NCBI GenBank assembly: GCA_030737875.1
Contig: CM060911.1
Span: 51,663,001 to 51,727,000, forward strand
Source: Allium sativum
Taxonomy: Eukaryota; Streptophyta; Magnoliopsida; Asparagales; Amaryllidaceae
Direction: 5' to 3'
Length of the DNA stretch: 64,000 nt
Notes under the pieces: model-generated
The model's database searches: none
The model's input: only the letters and a program-made list of their open reading frames with translations
What the model was told of the DNA's origin: nothing
In this document: piece after piece, positions 12,088-24,380 of the stretch
Layout: every line of letters begins with the position of its first letter
How positions within the stretch are numbered: position 1 is the first letter of the stretch
Made by a program: the position numbers and the translations under genes

Positions 12088-12366
12088 GGGTGCTCTGGCG
12101 GGAAGTTTCCCGCCTGGCCCAATCTGACCAAATTTTCAAATTCAAACTTGAATTTGAAATCTGTTTTTACTTTGAATTTTTCTGAAAACTTCGTTGGGCC
12201 TTAATCGGGTCATACGGACTCCGATTTTCGAAAACTCGGACTCTATTTCGCGTATTTTTCCGAGACGAACGCAATGGCATAGCCCGTTTTCCTTGATTCA
12301 GATTTATAAATTAAATTCTGCCTCGATTTACGTTATAACAGGTTATTGAAAATACGGGTTGTTACA

Positions 12367-12459
12367 GATTACAAACCAATCTAGTTTCAAAACCAAACTA
12401 AACCGACCAAAATAATTCGGTTTAGTTTGTTTATTTGGTTTAACCAAATAATGCTCACC
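12367..12459. mobile_element. Right part of the TIR element interrupted by Tekay-A
   Basis: It begins with the second GATTA copy and ends TTTAACCAAATAATGCTCACC, the inverted counterpart of GGTGAACGTTTGGTT at 1465. Confidence 0.45.
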
Positions 12460-13979
12460 CCAACAACAAATCAGAAACTACGGAGACGAAGCTTGTGAAA
12501 TTGGTTAAATATCAGTAATAACGTCTGTCACTTGTACAATATGCCATGTTTTACAGACATACACAAAAAAACATAAATAAAACCAGTGCGAATGATCCTA
12601 GGTCTGTCATTTTCTCTTCTCTTTTTTCAATTGCATTAACTTTTAGTTTCCAGCCTTTGATAATCCATTTAGTTGTTTGTCTTCTTCTCCAAACTTTCAC
12701 CAATTCTCTAAACCTAAAACCATCATTCACCTTATCATCTTTTAATGCAAATCACATTCATGGCAAAATCTAGATGGAAGCATATTGGTCGGTCATCGAA
12801 GATATGGACGGAAGCATATTGATTTTTTAATGTATGTTTTTGGGATATACAAATTCGTCTGTAACTACCTCCATTTTGCCTCTTGAACTTATCATGTTGG
12901 ATTTAACAGGTTTTATGAAAGTTGTTCCAAGTTCAATTTAACACTGGATTCAAAATTTTCGTTTCTCTTAATTCTGTATGAGCCACATCAATGATCACTT
13001 ATTTTAATCTTTCCCCTTTTTTACCCATCAAAAGCCCAAATGTTCATTATTGTAACGCGACCTATTAAATTATGGTCTGATTAGCATTGACAAATTTTCA
13101 CGTAATCGTGGATGTTTTAATTAAATAACTACATTTTCACCAAATTTCTAGAATGGTGAGCAGAAAACATCATTGGATATGCTGCTCAAATAAAATAAGT
13201 AAAGTAAAGAACACACACCAAAGTGGAAAATATGAGGGTAGTACCTTGATAGCTCTAGTAACTTCAAATCTTATAACTATTATTTTTTCTGTGAATATTT
13301 TTTTTTTTCCAAATAGGTGGATTCCTTTAATCTTCTTAGCCTTGGCTACAACCTCAGCCTTCAACCATTTAAAATGAATAGGTAACCATATGTACCATCA
13401 AGAAAACTATGCCATAATAATTAGTTAGATTTAAGTTGCATTCGCAATAACATTTCAGGAATAAAATCAAAAACCTGTTGTAACGTTTTAGTAATGAATT
13501 AAGTTAAAAAGATTAAAAAAAAGGCAGAATAGTTCAAAAGTGAAATGGTGATCGAAAACATCTCATAAACAGATACATGTTTAACTAACCAGACATACTA
13601 AGTCGCTGCTGCAATCAATAGAAGAAGATGGTAAATAGGCTGTCGTAACTTCGAAGGCCATCAAGCACGTATGCCCTTTTTTCTCTGTATGACTAAAATG
13701 CAGCAAACCTCCCATCTCAGCTAATAGGCATCTAAATAACAGTAGTGATACAGGGAGAACCATAGTATAAACCTAATATAAGGATACATAACATTAGTTT
13801 AAGAGTGAAATAGGAGGGTGGATAAATATTTGTATTTATCATATGATAAGGGTAAATCATTTGTTATTGTTATACATTCCTTTCAGCTTCTTCACGATTT
13901 TGAGAAAAAAAACAAAATGACTAGAACTCGGAAAATAAACAAATGGATATTGTATGAGCGAATCAATTGAAATAGACAA
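12460..13979. other. Gene-free AT-rich DNA
   Basis: Only short frames without family resemblance, plus A and T runs. No element boundaries were recognised. Confidence 0.55.
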
Positions 13980-14801
13980 TGTTGGCCTACTTTGTAACTA
14001 GGCCACACAAAGTCCAGACACCTGACTCTGAACATCAGAAGAGCAAGAACTAGGATCCTTCAAAGATAGGAATTCGAATTGAAAAGAATGAACTACTTCG
14101 GGTCGGATCGCCCCAAACCCAATCTACGTGAACGCATGAACAAGACGCTCTGTAACAATCACCTAGGGTTGGGTCGCACTATGATTTACCCGATCCGCCT
14201 GAATTTGTTGACACAACATGAAGATTTTCCATCGCTGCCTCGACTCGGGTCAAGAGCACCCAGATCCGACCCCATGCTTGATTTCCCTGAAGTGGCTACA
14301 CGTTCAAACAAGGACCGATCTAATGCCTAAAGAAGCGGATTGAGTCCCAGCTCATACCCACAATCCAGAGGCCACATTCCTACTCGTCCATGACCCGCTC
14401 CAAGATCTCCTCTGTGTCCCTCACATGGAATCTAACCCACCAATCATCCACACCTATAAATACCCACCTTATTGATATTTTGAAGGAACTTGGGGCACTC
14501 TATACACTCAAGCTCCACCAATATCAATATTTCTTCTTATCATTCAGATTATACTCTAGATTTTTGAGCGTAATTCTACAAATTCTGAGGGATGATTGAT
14601 TGTAGTTATGAGATTGAGCGATTACTTGTATTGTACTTGTAATTCATTGATCAATCAAAGAACTATAAATTGGACATAGCTAGATTCGTTAACGCCGAAC
14701 CACTATAAATCTTGTGTGTCGACTGCTTTTTATTTGTTTTTAGATTATTGTTCTCTACAATTTCCAATAAATTGGGTTTTATGTCATTTTTTAGTCTAAC
14801 A
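13980..14801 (+). repeat. 5' LTR of Tat-B
   Basis: It runs from TGTTGGCCTACTTTG to TAGTCTAACA, 822 bp. The start is related to the Tat-C LTR start (TGTTAGCCTACTTTG). A TATA box (CCTATAAATACCC) is near 14455-14465. Near the end it carries the Tat motif GCCGAACCACTATAAAT (14693-14709). Confidence 0.88.
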
Positions 14802-14819
14802 TTTTGATGCTTTCACTGA
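14802..14819 (+). other. Primer binding site of Tat-B
   Basis: TTTTGATGCTTTCACTGA directly follows the LTR and is similar to Tat-C at 34858 (TTTTAGTGCTTTCCCTGA). I do not assign the tRNA. Confidence 0.6.
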
Positions 14820-14940
14820 GAAATCTGAATTCTCAGCTTTCTTGATTGTCATTCTACTGTTTAGATTATTAAGTCCAAAGAGATAATCCACATTTTCATC
14901 GTCTTCGAAGTTTTCACTAATTCCAACGCAATCAAGTTCC

Positions 14941-16900
14941 ATGGCCCTAAGGAAGATCAAGGAACTGCAAATGAAACAAGTAAAGAACAAAGAGATGGTG
15001 TGCAAGCTCTTGTCACCGGCAGCTCGCAGAGGATCGGGTCGGGTCCAACCCGACCCGAGTAGGCCTCCACGATCTGACCTGGAGGTGATGCTGTGAATTT
15101 ATCCGATGGTCCAATTTCGACCCAATCCACTGGGGGCGATACGAACCTACCAGCTGGTGATGCTCGTACCCAAGTCGATCCAAATGCTCTAGCTCTAACT
15201 TCTACGACCAACCATTAACTTCCTGCCCCTGCACCTGTCTTACAGATGGATTTTGCATGTTTTTTCGCCATGAAGAAGAAAACTAACGACGCTTTACAAG
15301 CCCAAAGACGTGATAGTGCCGCAATCTAAAAAAACATGAATGCAATGAATAGACAAATGGATGAACTTCATAGGCAAAGGACGCCTTCCCCAACTCATCT
15401 CCATGAAGTAGTCTACTCATCTTCCTCAGTAAAAAACGAAAGGCACTAATGTCAAAGGAGACCTCTTAAGAGGCCTAAGAACCTCAAACAAACGACGTTT
15501 GGCTCATTGGGGTCTCGTGAAGATGCGGCTCATTGTTTGGGTCCTAATGATCCTAGCTTAGTAGAGCCTATGTTGTTGTCAATGCATGGGTCTTACGTCA
15601 TGCCTCCGGACCTAAAGATTTCCAATCATACTCAAAGAAAACTCCTTCAGCCTACTCATCTTGTGAATGGCCGAGATCATAGGGGGCAAGGGAACTCTGC
15701 TCCCCCAAAAAATCAAAGGATGCCACCTCACGTAGGAGCTGGAAGTTCTAGAAGAACGAGAAGAGCTAAACCTGAGCCTACGTTAATCAATGCTGAAGTG
15801 GAAGTTATGGTGTATCAAATTATGGTTGACAGTCGGGGTTATACCAACGAAGATTGGGCATTGACCATAGCCACACGCCTTTCATTGATGATACATTGAC
15901 GTCTAGTTTCCAAAGCGATTCAATCTCCCAACCATGAATCGTTATGGAGGAAGAACTGATCTAAGGCAGCATTTGATGAGATACTCTTGGTACATGAATG
16001 CGGTAGTAGCTCCAAACACCATCAAGTACAAAGCTTTGCCCATATACTTGGAAAATGTTGCTATGATGTGATGCACTCGGCTACCGCTCCATTCGACTTC
16101 TAGCTTCAAAAAATTAACCGAAAGATTCCTGAACCATTTTCGACTCCACGTCCAGAAATCAAAGAATGTCATTGAGCTTTCTATTGTTAAGAAAGCTCCA
16201 GGAGAAACTCTGAAATCATATTTGGATCGCTTTAATCTAGCAGTTACAGAAGTAAGTGATCCCCATGAATAAACTATTTTGATGGCACCAATAGACAGAG
16301 TAGATAAAGACACTGAGTTCAGCAAATACTTTGTTGGAAAGCCTCTGTTAACTCGGGAATTGTTTTATAAGAAACGTAACATTCTTCGGCGGTAAGAAGA
16401 AGTGTACTCGAACCGGAAGAGGAAATCCAATGATGTCACGAGAGATGATATCCAAAGTAATGTCACCATTAAGCAATACAGAGATAGTGCGGGGAAAGTT
16501 TAAATTAATGCTGGCAACCAGAGTGGAGGAAACGACCGCCAAGGTGGGAACGACAATAAAAGAAGCAAGAACCGAAGGAACAACCCTAAGAAAAGACCTC
16601 GATTCCAGCCCTTCGAGAATTACATGCCACTTAACGACACCTTGGAGAACATTTATTTGAACAACTTCAATGTCATCCAATACAAGAAACCTCCATCGAG
16701 AGACTCAACTGAAAAGGAGCACGAGACCAGGAAGTTCTGTTTGTTCCACGAAACTTATGGTAATTCCATGAACGAATGTCGTCACTTAAGAGATGTTTAG
16801 GAAAAGTTGCTTGAGTAGGGAAGTTGGATGAATATAAAGTTTCTCCTAGAGACAGGGGCAAGGAGGATCGGCTCCAAATTAGAACCAACTGGCCCCTAGA
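14941..16900 (+). pseudogene. gag: Gag pseudogene of Tat-B
   Basis: It starts with an ATG matching the position of the Tat-C gag start. Recognisable stretches are SREDAAHCLGPNDPS near 15510-15560 and TNEDW near 15850. A core follows (RTDLRQHLMRYSW-like near 15950, LKSYLDRFNL near 16210). The knuckle-like CLFH...GN end is near 16740-16790. Stops and frameshifts interrupt it many times. The longest clean piece is 15507-15899. Confidence 0.82.
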
Positions 16901-16979
16901 GCTACTGCCTAACATAAAGGAAAAGGGATAGTCATTAATACTGTGGTCGGAGGACCGCATCTAGCTTGATTCAACAACA

Positions 16980-19900
16980 GAGCCATGGAACAATACGTCA
17001 ATACCGCTAAACACCCAGATGTGGAGGAATGTAATGCACTTGAGGATACCACTCTCGTGAAGCCGCAAAAAACAATGGCCGACGATATTGTTTTTCGAGA
17101 TAGAGAGAGTATAGGAGTAGAAACTCCAAGTTCGACCCGTTGGTGATAACTAATACCATCGGTCCAGCCCTTGTACTGAAAGTTATTTTTGATTGCGGGA
17201 GTTCCGTTAATATTTTGTTCAAGAAAGTGTTTGATCAGATGAAATTGGAAGCTAAAGATTTGAAGTCATGCACTAGATGAATATGTTGCTTTAACGACTT
17301 AATAGCAACTTCGATGAGAGTAATGGATTTGTCTGTGGAACTTAGCAACGGAGATCGCAGGAGAGTATGAATCCTTCTGTTTGTAATTATGAATATTGAT
17401 TCGCCGTATAACGCCATTTTGGGTCGATAGGCCCTCGCAGAATTCAGAGCCTACATCGCACCTTGACGTTTATTACTAAAGTTCCCAACCGAGGCCAGAG
17501 TAGGAATGGTCTGTGGTGACCAAGTTAACGAAATAGCCTTCTATATGGCCGAATGGAATATGCTACGCAATGGAGATAGCGTGGAACCAAAGAATACCTC
17601 TCCTTTGTCAAAGAAGGCGTCGGCATAGCAAATAAGGGTATATCGCAGAAGGAGTCGCGAGATGATCTGCCTGAATACATAGATCCCAACGAGGATGAAG
17701 ATTCGGGATGCAAAAGAGTGACTCCTAATGAAGTAATTGCAAATATTCCGATTTTTTACGATAACTCGACAAAGGTCTTAAAGATCAGATCTCACTTGAC
17801 CCCCTCCAAACGAGGGAATTGACTGACTTTGTACGGGAAAATCTGGATTTATTCGCTTGAACCCACGCCGACATGTGTGGAATTTCCCCATCGATTATGA
17901 GTCACACGCTAGGCGTAAACCCAAAGTATCCTTCTTTTAATCAAAAGAGACGTATGTTAGGCTCGGAGAGAGGTCAACAGCTTTAAAGGAAGAAATGGAG
18001 AAGCTAAGAGGCAATGGTTTCATGCGAGATGCTACGTGCCCTGACTAGATATCAAATCTTGTCCCCATCAAGAATGCTAATGGAAAGTGACGTACGTGCG
18101 TCGACTTTTCAGATTTTAATAAAGCTTTCCCAAAAGACAACTTCCCTTTACCAAGAATTGATCAGTTGGTAGACTCATCAACAGGACATGAGCTTCTTTC
18201 ATTTATGGATGCGTACTCGGTTTATAATCAGATTCCCATGTGTGTACTCAATCAAAAATATACCATTTTTATCATAGATCTTAGATTGTGCTGCTACGTG
18301 GTAATGCCATTCGGATTGAAGAACTCCAGGGCCATGTACCAGCACTTAGTGAATCGTATGTTCTACAATCAAATTAGGAAATCTATGGAAGTTTATGTAG
18401 AAGATATGCTTGTGATGTCCAAGCGATCATCCAATCACACGGCGGATCTAGCAGAGATATTTGGCATTCTCCGACGCTATGGAATGAAGCTAACCCATTG
18501 AAATGTTCTGTTGGAGCCTCGTCAAGAAAGTTCCTGGGTTTCATCGTCAGCTTATTGGGAATCGAAATCAATTCTTATCAGATTGCAACAATCAGGAACA
18601 TTAGTGAGCCATGGAAATCAGAGATGCTCAAAGCCTAGCGGGAAAGTTGGCAGCCTTTAGCAGATTCATTTCCAAGGCCATCAACAAATGCATTCATTTC
18701 TTCGATCTGACAAAGCGAAGGAAACGTTACTTCGAGTGGACCCCAGATTGCATTGAAGCCTTCCAGAACCTGGTAAATCACTTAGAGAGTCCTCCGATAT
18801 TGGCAAAGCCTGTGGATCATGAAGATTTATCTATACACTTGGCAATATCATCAGATGCAATCAGTTCGGTGCTTGTTCGTGAGTAGGATAAGATTAAGAG
18901 AATGGTGTATTATGTAAGCAAAAAGTTGGCTGTAGTGGAGCGCAACTACCCTAAGGCCGAAAAGCTCGCTTATAGCTTATTGATTTCCCCAAGGAAGCTT
19001 CGTCATTACTTCCAGGCTCATCCATTCATTATATACACCGATCAACCCCTTCGACAGTTCCTATAACGTCCCGAAGCATATGGAAGATTGCTCAATGGAA
19101 TATCGAGCTAGCCAGTTTGATCTTAACTTCCTTCCTAAAAAGTCTGTATAGGGCCAAGCACTAGCTGACTTCATCGTCGAATTCACAAATCCTGATGAGG
19201 ATATATTAGAAAAAGAAGATGGCCCCTCAGGACATGAATTGGAACCAAGCCCCTGAAGCTATACACTGATGGAACTAAGAATGATAGATGGTCTGATGCC
19301 GGAGTTGTATTAATAACACCTGAAGGACGTTCAATTTACTATGACCTAATATTGGAATTTTTTGCTACTAACAATGATTTCGAATACAAGGACCTGATTG
19401 CCAAGTTGAAACTCGCTAAGAATTGGGAGTAGCAGCCGTAGACATCTTTTGCGACTCTCAGATTGTTGTTTGCCAGGTTCAAAAGGAGTTCCAGACGAAA
19501 GAACCTCGACTTGCGGCTTACCTAGAAAGGATTGAAGAGCTAATGGATGACCTAGAACACTATAGCATATCCCATATCCAAAAGGAGGAAAACCAAAATG
19601 CATATAAATTAGCCAAGTTAGCAAGCTTCGACATTCCAGAGGAGACAGAAATGGTCCCAGCTGAAACACTAGAGAATCCTAGCATTGATCAGATGGAAGT
19701 TGATCTAGTGTCGGAGACCGAACCAGAGAGAGTCATGGATGACCCCAATAAGGGATTTCCTACAAAATGAAACGCTCCCAACAAAAAAGAGTGAGAGGCG
19801 TGCCGTCACCCGAAAAGCTTCAAGATACGTTATGCAAGGTGATATTAGCTACCAACTGGGATTTTCAGTCCTGTTACTCAGGTGCATAACACATAATGAC

Positions 19901-20885
19901 GTAAAGCGTGTGTTGAGAAAAGTGCATGAAGGCGAGTGTGGATATCACACCGAAGGACAGACATTGATTAATAAGATACTGCGATACGACTACTTCTAGC
20001 CTACTGTAAACCGGGACGTAGCTGGTTATTCATGGCACTGCGACCAATGCTAGAAATTTGCAAAAATTTCCAAGACACCTCCTAGCCATCACACCTCGAT
20101 GGTGAGCCCATGGTCGTTCGCAGTATGTGGCCATAGATTACATTACAAAATTAGCAGAAGCTGAGCCATTGACTGTGATCACGATGAAGCGGGTGATTAA
20201 CTTCATTGTCAAAAATATCATTTGTTGATTCGGGATTCCCAAAGTTATGATAATTGATAAAGGAACCCAGTTTGATAGTGTAGAGTTTAGAGATTTTTGC
20301 CAGAAATTTCGCATCGAGAAAAGATACACTGTTATGGAGCATCTGTAATCAAATGAACAAGTATAAGCTGTCAATAAAATAATCAAGTTCATTCTGAAGA
20401 AGCGATTGAAATGAGCAAGAGCTATGGGGGTCGATGAGTTGCCCTTAGTCTTATGGGCCTACAGAACGACATATAAGTCGACAACCGACCATACTCCCTT
20501 CTCACCCTCATTTGGATCATAAGTTGTCATTCTGGTAGAATTGGAAGTATCCTCTTATAGAACAACCTACTATGATCCGATGACAAATAAAGCGCTTCTC
20601 CTTGAACTCTTGGACATGATTGAGGAAAAGAGAGATGAAGCGGACTTGCGTGCCTCGAGACGCAAACATTAGGTTGCTCGATACTACAACAGAAAGGTTC
20701 GACCTCGAACCAGGAAATTTGGTTCTAAAACGTGTCTTCCCGGCCCCCGGCTTCCTAGGCACGAAAATGAGAAGGACCTTACGTCATCCAATAGAGGTTT
20801 GATAAAGGAGCTTTCAAGTTAACGACCGTTAATGGCGATGATATACCCATAGCATGGAATGCCCAACATCTGTGACACTACTTAA
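16980..20885 (+). pseudogene. pol: Pol pseudogene of Tat-B (protease, RT, two RNase H, integrase)
   Basis: The order matches Tat-C. Protease is near 17140-17230 (the active-site region reads DCGSSVNILF instead of D-G/N-GSS). RT is at about 17930-18640 (LSFMDAYSVYNQIPM, MPFGLKN). The first RNase H is at about 18640-19190 and a second, archaeal-type RNase H at about 19240-19640. Integrase is at about 19900-20880. The RT active site reads YVED instead of YVDD, so a catalytic aspartate is lost. Numerous stops show long inactivity. Open fragments are 18166-18501, 18611-18886, 19423-19770 and 19739-19999. Confidence 0.85.
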
Positions 20886-20929
20886 ATTGAGCTTTGTATT
20901 GACTCTTTTGTTTTGTAAACTATGTAAAA

Positions 20930-21785
20930 AGGCATGACTTGCCTAGAATAGTCTAGTTGATATAAATAAAAGATTATAAAGTGAACGTAGGCTACGATTT
21001 GGCTGAACCACTATAAAAATATCATGTCTCATTTATCATTTCTGCAATTATTTTTCCATGTTTTGTGATTGTTCTGATATGTGATGTAATTGGTTGGTGT
21101 CGGACCTACGAGAAAAGGATGATTCACCCCTTTTATGGAGCTCGTTTACTCCCGCTAGTATAAGCGAACTTATATTATGGCCAATCGAAGTTTGATTGGC
21201 TAATCTCAAGCTCGGTATCAACGCCTAACACGATGATTTTCACTTTGCGAACCAAAGTGGCATTACGATGCCCAAACATCTCGCCCTATCCATCCCATGA
21301 TTCGACAGGATGAGACAGGCTCGATAAGTAAAAAAGGAGCCCCCTTTAACCTTGAATCGGGTTGAAGAGGCAGCACCTTGGCAAATGTGATATGACCACT
21401 TGTTGGACAAGCTACATACGCGAGAGTGAAGCGTGGAGTTGGAGTATGATTAAAATCGAGGCCGAGAATGACACTCGAACCGGCAGAATCCCTCTCTTGG
21501 AAATAGAGTGCAAAAGGAAAGCCGGGGCGAATGACATGGCTATTCGCCCGATCAACTCAAACTCCCTTGATTCGAGAGTGAGTATAAATATAGGTGTGAT
21601 TGGTGCACTACGATTAAGACTGCCTTAACCGCACTCTTACCTAGGCATACAACATGAGAGTATAAAGGCACGGAGACAGAGTGCCAAAAGAAATGGGTTC
21701 CTACCCCACCTAAGGATTGAGGGAAAGATTGAAAGCTAAGCCCGCACTCCCCACAGAAGGATTGGGGGAAATAGAATATCATTTC
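20930..21785 (+). other. Post-pol region of Tat-B with copy of the LTR-end motif
   Basis: AAACTATGTAAAAAGGC followed by GTAGGCTACG...GCTGAACCACTATAAAAAT (about 20926-21020) matches the same place in Tat-C and resembles the LTR-end motif. The rest has no supported gene. The region ends abruptly at copia sequence. Confidence 0.6.
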
Positions 21786-21796
21786 TAATCAATAAA

Positions 21797-22751
21797 TTTT
21801 GGTTGCGCTGTGCATGTACCCATTAATTCTCCACTTCGTACTAAAATTGGTCCTAAATTAAGAAGGTTGGGAATTTATGTGGGATTTGACTCACCTTCGA
21901 TAGTTCATTATCTTGAACCTCTTATAGGTGATGTCTTTAATACAATATTTGCAAATTGTAAATTTGACGAGTCAATTATCCCGCGGTTAGGGGGAGAAAA
22001 GGCTACTCCAATGGAATGGTGTGAAATTTCATGAAATAATCTATCTTATGAGGTACAAAGAATTTTGCATATTCATAATATTGCATATAAAATACCAAAT
22101 GCATTTAATGATTCTATAAAAATATCTAAATCCCACGTTCCAACAGCATATACACCTGCTAGAATTGAAATCCCAAAAGGACCAATAACAACAAATGAAT
22201 CTAAAGCAAGACAAAAACTTGGAAGACCGAAAGGTTCAAAAGACTTAAGGCCTAGATAAAGAAAGTCCAATGAAAATTCAACAATTAACAAACCTCCTGA
22301 AGAGGTTATAAATGATCCAAATGATAACTCAAAAGAAAATTCCAATTCTCCTAAAATCAGTGAAGGAACTATTATTTCAGAAGAAATAATAGAGGCTTTC
22401 GAAAATAAAATGGTACCTAATAATAATGATATCTCAATATTTTATACAAATTATGGAGAAATGTGGCATCGAAGTAAAATAATAATTAATGATGTGTTCT
22501 CATTCGCTGTAGCTGCTGAAATAACTGAAAGTCATGACTATAATGAGGATAATGATAATGAACCAACTAGCGTAAATGAATGTCGAAAAAGACATTATTG
22601 GCCAAAGTGGAAAGATGCTACTCAAGTTGAGCTAAATTCACTTCAAAAACAAGGTGTATTTGGACCAATAGAGAAAACACCAAAAGATGTTAAACCGGTA
22701 GGTTATAAATGGGCATTCGTTAGAAAACGAAAGGATAAAAAAGAAGTTGTG
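21797..22751 (+). pseudogene. pol: Ty1/copia fragment: integrase C-terminus to RT start
   Basis: One frame runs from FGCAVHVP and LGIYVGFDSPSIVHYLEP through a linker (TPARIEIPKG, GRPKGSKD) to the RT start (HYWPKWKDATQVELNSLQ, VGYKWAFVRKRKDKKEV). Two in-frame stops break it (22032-22034 and 22257-22259). The 5' LTR, Gag, protease and integrase core are missing. It is cut exactly at 22751 by Tat-C, and the frame resumes at 51113-51118 after one TTGTG copy. Confidence 0.92.
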
Positions 22752-23037
22752 TATTAGCCTACTTTGCGAGTTAGGCAACACAAAGTTAAGAGATCAAATA
22801 TTGAAGAACACTTATTCCTAGAACAAGCCGGACCGGATCAGATTTCCATTGTCAAGTCAGAAAAGAGTGGAACGGAAAGAAGAGAAGCCTCGCCAAGATC
22901 GGATCGGTTCGGAATGAGCTGATCCGATCCCATTCTCTCTTATACAGCCGATCTGAACCCATGCTCTAAACTGCAACTATCACACCCACGTTCCCTTAAA
23001 GTTCGGAGCGGTTAGAAGGCCACGTTCCCACGTTCAT
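22752..23037 (+). repeat. 5' LTR of Tat-C, first part
   Basis: It matches 50393-50672 closely. It is interrupted after TTCAT (23033-23037) by Tekay-B and continues at 34417. Confidence 0.93.
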
Positions 23038-23318
23038 TGTAACACCCCGTATTTTGGGTTAATACTAAAATTCACTAATTACAGAATAAATAATCTCATA
23101 TGTGAGAATTGGGGGAAACGGGCTACGTCGTTGCGTTCGTCTCGGAAAAATACGCGAAATAGAGTCCGAGTTTTCGAAAATCGGAGTCCGTATGGCCCAG
23201 TTATGGCCCGATGAAGTTTGCAGAAAATTCAAAACTAAAACAGATTTAAATAAATTCAAATATTCAGATTTGGGATGGGCCAGGCGGGGTCAGGCGGGAA
23301 GGTTCCCGCCTAACCCAT

Positions 23319-23386
23319 GTCGACAGGGCTGTCGACAGGCCTGTCGACAGGGGTGTCGACATGCCTGTCGACTTGCCTGTCGACAG
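23319..23386. repeat. U3 palindrome cluster, Tekay-B 5' LTR
   Basis: Six GTCGAC words occur in 68 bases, making dyads such as CTGTCGACAG. The cluster is about 280-350 bases into the LTR and about 150 bases upstream of the TATA box. It is repeated at 30958-31025. Confidence 0.88.
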
Positions 23387-23534
23387 GGTGCGACGCCCAG
23401 AGAAACTGGGTGCACCAGTTTGTGTTCTTGGGCTGGCTTGGTGGGCTAGTTCTGGAAGCTTCTTGGATCTGATGGATCTGATGGTCCTAAATTAATTTAG
23501 GGTTAATCTAAGGGTCTAAAATGTAACCTAATCC

Positions 23535-23542
23535 TATAAATA
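23535..23542 (+). promoter_or_regulatory. TATA box of the Tekay-B 5' LTR
   Basis: TATAAATA is followed by ACACCCTAACCC, a telo-box-like word. The downstream leader (ACTATGGCAAAATGAA...CATGGCCTCCAC) is shared with Tekay-A. Confidence 0.7.
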
Positions 23543-24195
23543 ACACCCTAACCCTACCCTAATTCATTCATAATTAAACCTAGTAACTAAACTATGGCAA
23601 AATGAAACTTGGTCATGGCCTCCACAAATCAATGAAGAGGAAAGCAAGCTCTAATCAATCTCTAATCCATTCTAAGTATCTTAATCTTCTTCATTAGCTT
23701 GCTAATTGTGTTTTGGTGAGTTTCTATGGCTTTAATAATCAATTGTTAAATTGATTATGGTAGGATGTGATAAGACATGGTTATGTTTGTGGATAAGTGA
23801 GTTATATGCAAGTTGTATGATATGTGAATTGCAAGTTTTATGCCATATGCAAGTTTATTTCCATGTTTTATGATGTAAAATATTATTTATGCATATGTAA
23901 CAAGTTATGCATGTGATTTTATGCATGCTAAGTAGTTGGTGTTATGCATGTTAAGTATTTGATGTTGTGCATGCTAAGTATTTGATTGTATGCATGTTAA
24001 GTATTGGGTTTTATGCATGCTAAGTGCTTGGGTTTATACAAGTTAAGTGGTATGTTTATGCATAATAAGAAATTGGTTCTATGCATGCTAAGTATATGAT
24101 ATTATGCAAGTTTAGTATGTGATTCTATGCATGCTAAGTATATGATATTATGCAAGTTTAGTATGTGATTCTATGCATGCTAAGTATGTGATAAT

Positions 24196-24380
24196 ATGTA
24201 TGATAATATATGCTATGCAAGTTACATGTATGATAATATATGCTATGCAAGTTACATGTATGATAATATATGCTATGCAAGTTACATGTATGATAATATA
24301 TGCTATGCAAGTTACATGTATGATAATATATGCTATGCAAGTTACATGTATGATAATATATGCTATGCAAGTTACATGTT
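24196..24380 (+). repeat. 30-bp tandem repeat in the Tekay-B 5' LTR, six units
   Basis: The unit is ATGTATGATAATATATGCTA plus TGCAAGTTAC. Variant units (TTTGTTAATATGCAAG) follow to about 24620. The same array in the 3' LTR has nine units. It generates open frames on both strands that are not genes. Confidence 0.95.

Larger units (their letters stand above)
1805..12366 (-). mobile_element. Tekay-A: full-length Ty3-type LTR retrotransposon, minus strand
   Basis: It has two LTRs of 3149 bp (1805-4953 and 9218-12366), both TGTAACA...TGTTACA, flanked by the duplication GATTA at 1800-1804 and 12367-12371. An initiator-Met primer site adjoins the right LTR and a polypurine tract adjoins the left LTR, so the element reads right to left. 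The internal region is only 4264 bp: Gag is intact, while RNase H and parts of integrase are deleted. By eye the LTRs differ at about 30 positions (about 1%). Assignment to the Tekay chromovirus lineage rests on the primer site, tract, Gag and RT character and a shared 3' region with Tekay-B. It could only move with help from a complete relative. Confidence 0.93.
9218..12366 (-). repeat. 5' LTR of Tekay-A
   Basis: Sense direction is right to left: U3 begins at 12366, a palindrome cluster is at 12024-12087, the TATA box at 11884-11898, and repetitive TTGCAT/ATGCAA words at about 11215-11550. A hairpin lies at 9639-9653 and a C12 tract with CAGG near 9591-9606. The right flank is GATTA at 12367-12371. 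Confidence 0.95.
13980..21785 (+). mobile_element. Tat-B: old, 3'-truncated Tat-lineage Ty3 element
   Basis: It has a 5' LTR (13980-14801), primer site, gag and pol in the same order as Tat-C and clearly related to it, but with many stops and frameshifts. Pol carries two RNase H regions, the Tat hallmark. No 3' LTR is present: the sequence passes into copia integrase near 21785-21797. It is the older relative of Tat-C, and the flanking duplication cannot be tested. Confidence 0.85.

Noticed and set aside
24196..24380. CRISPR-like regular repeat
   Set aside because: The units abut directly with no unique spacers. The context is a plant LTR.
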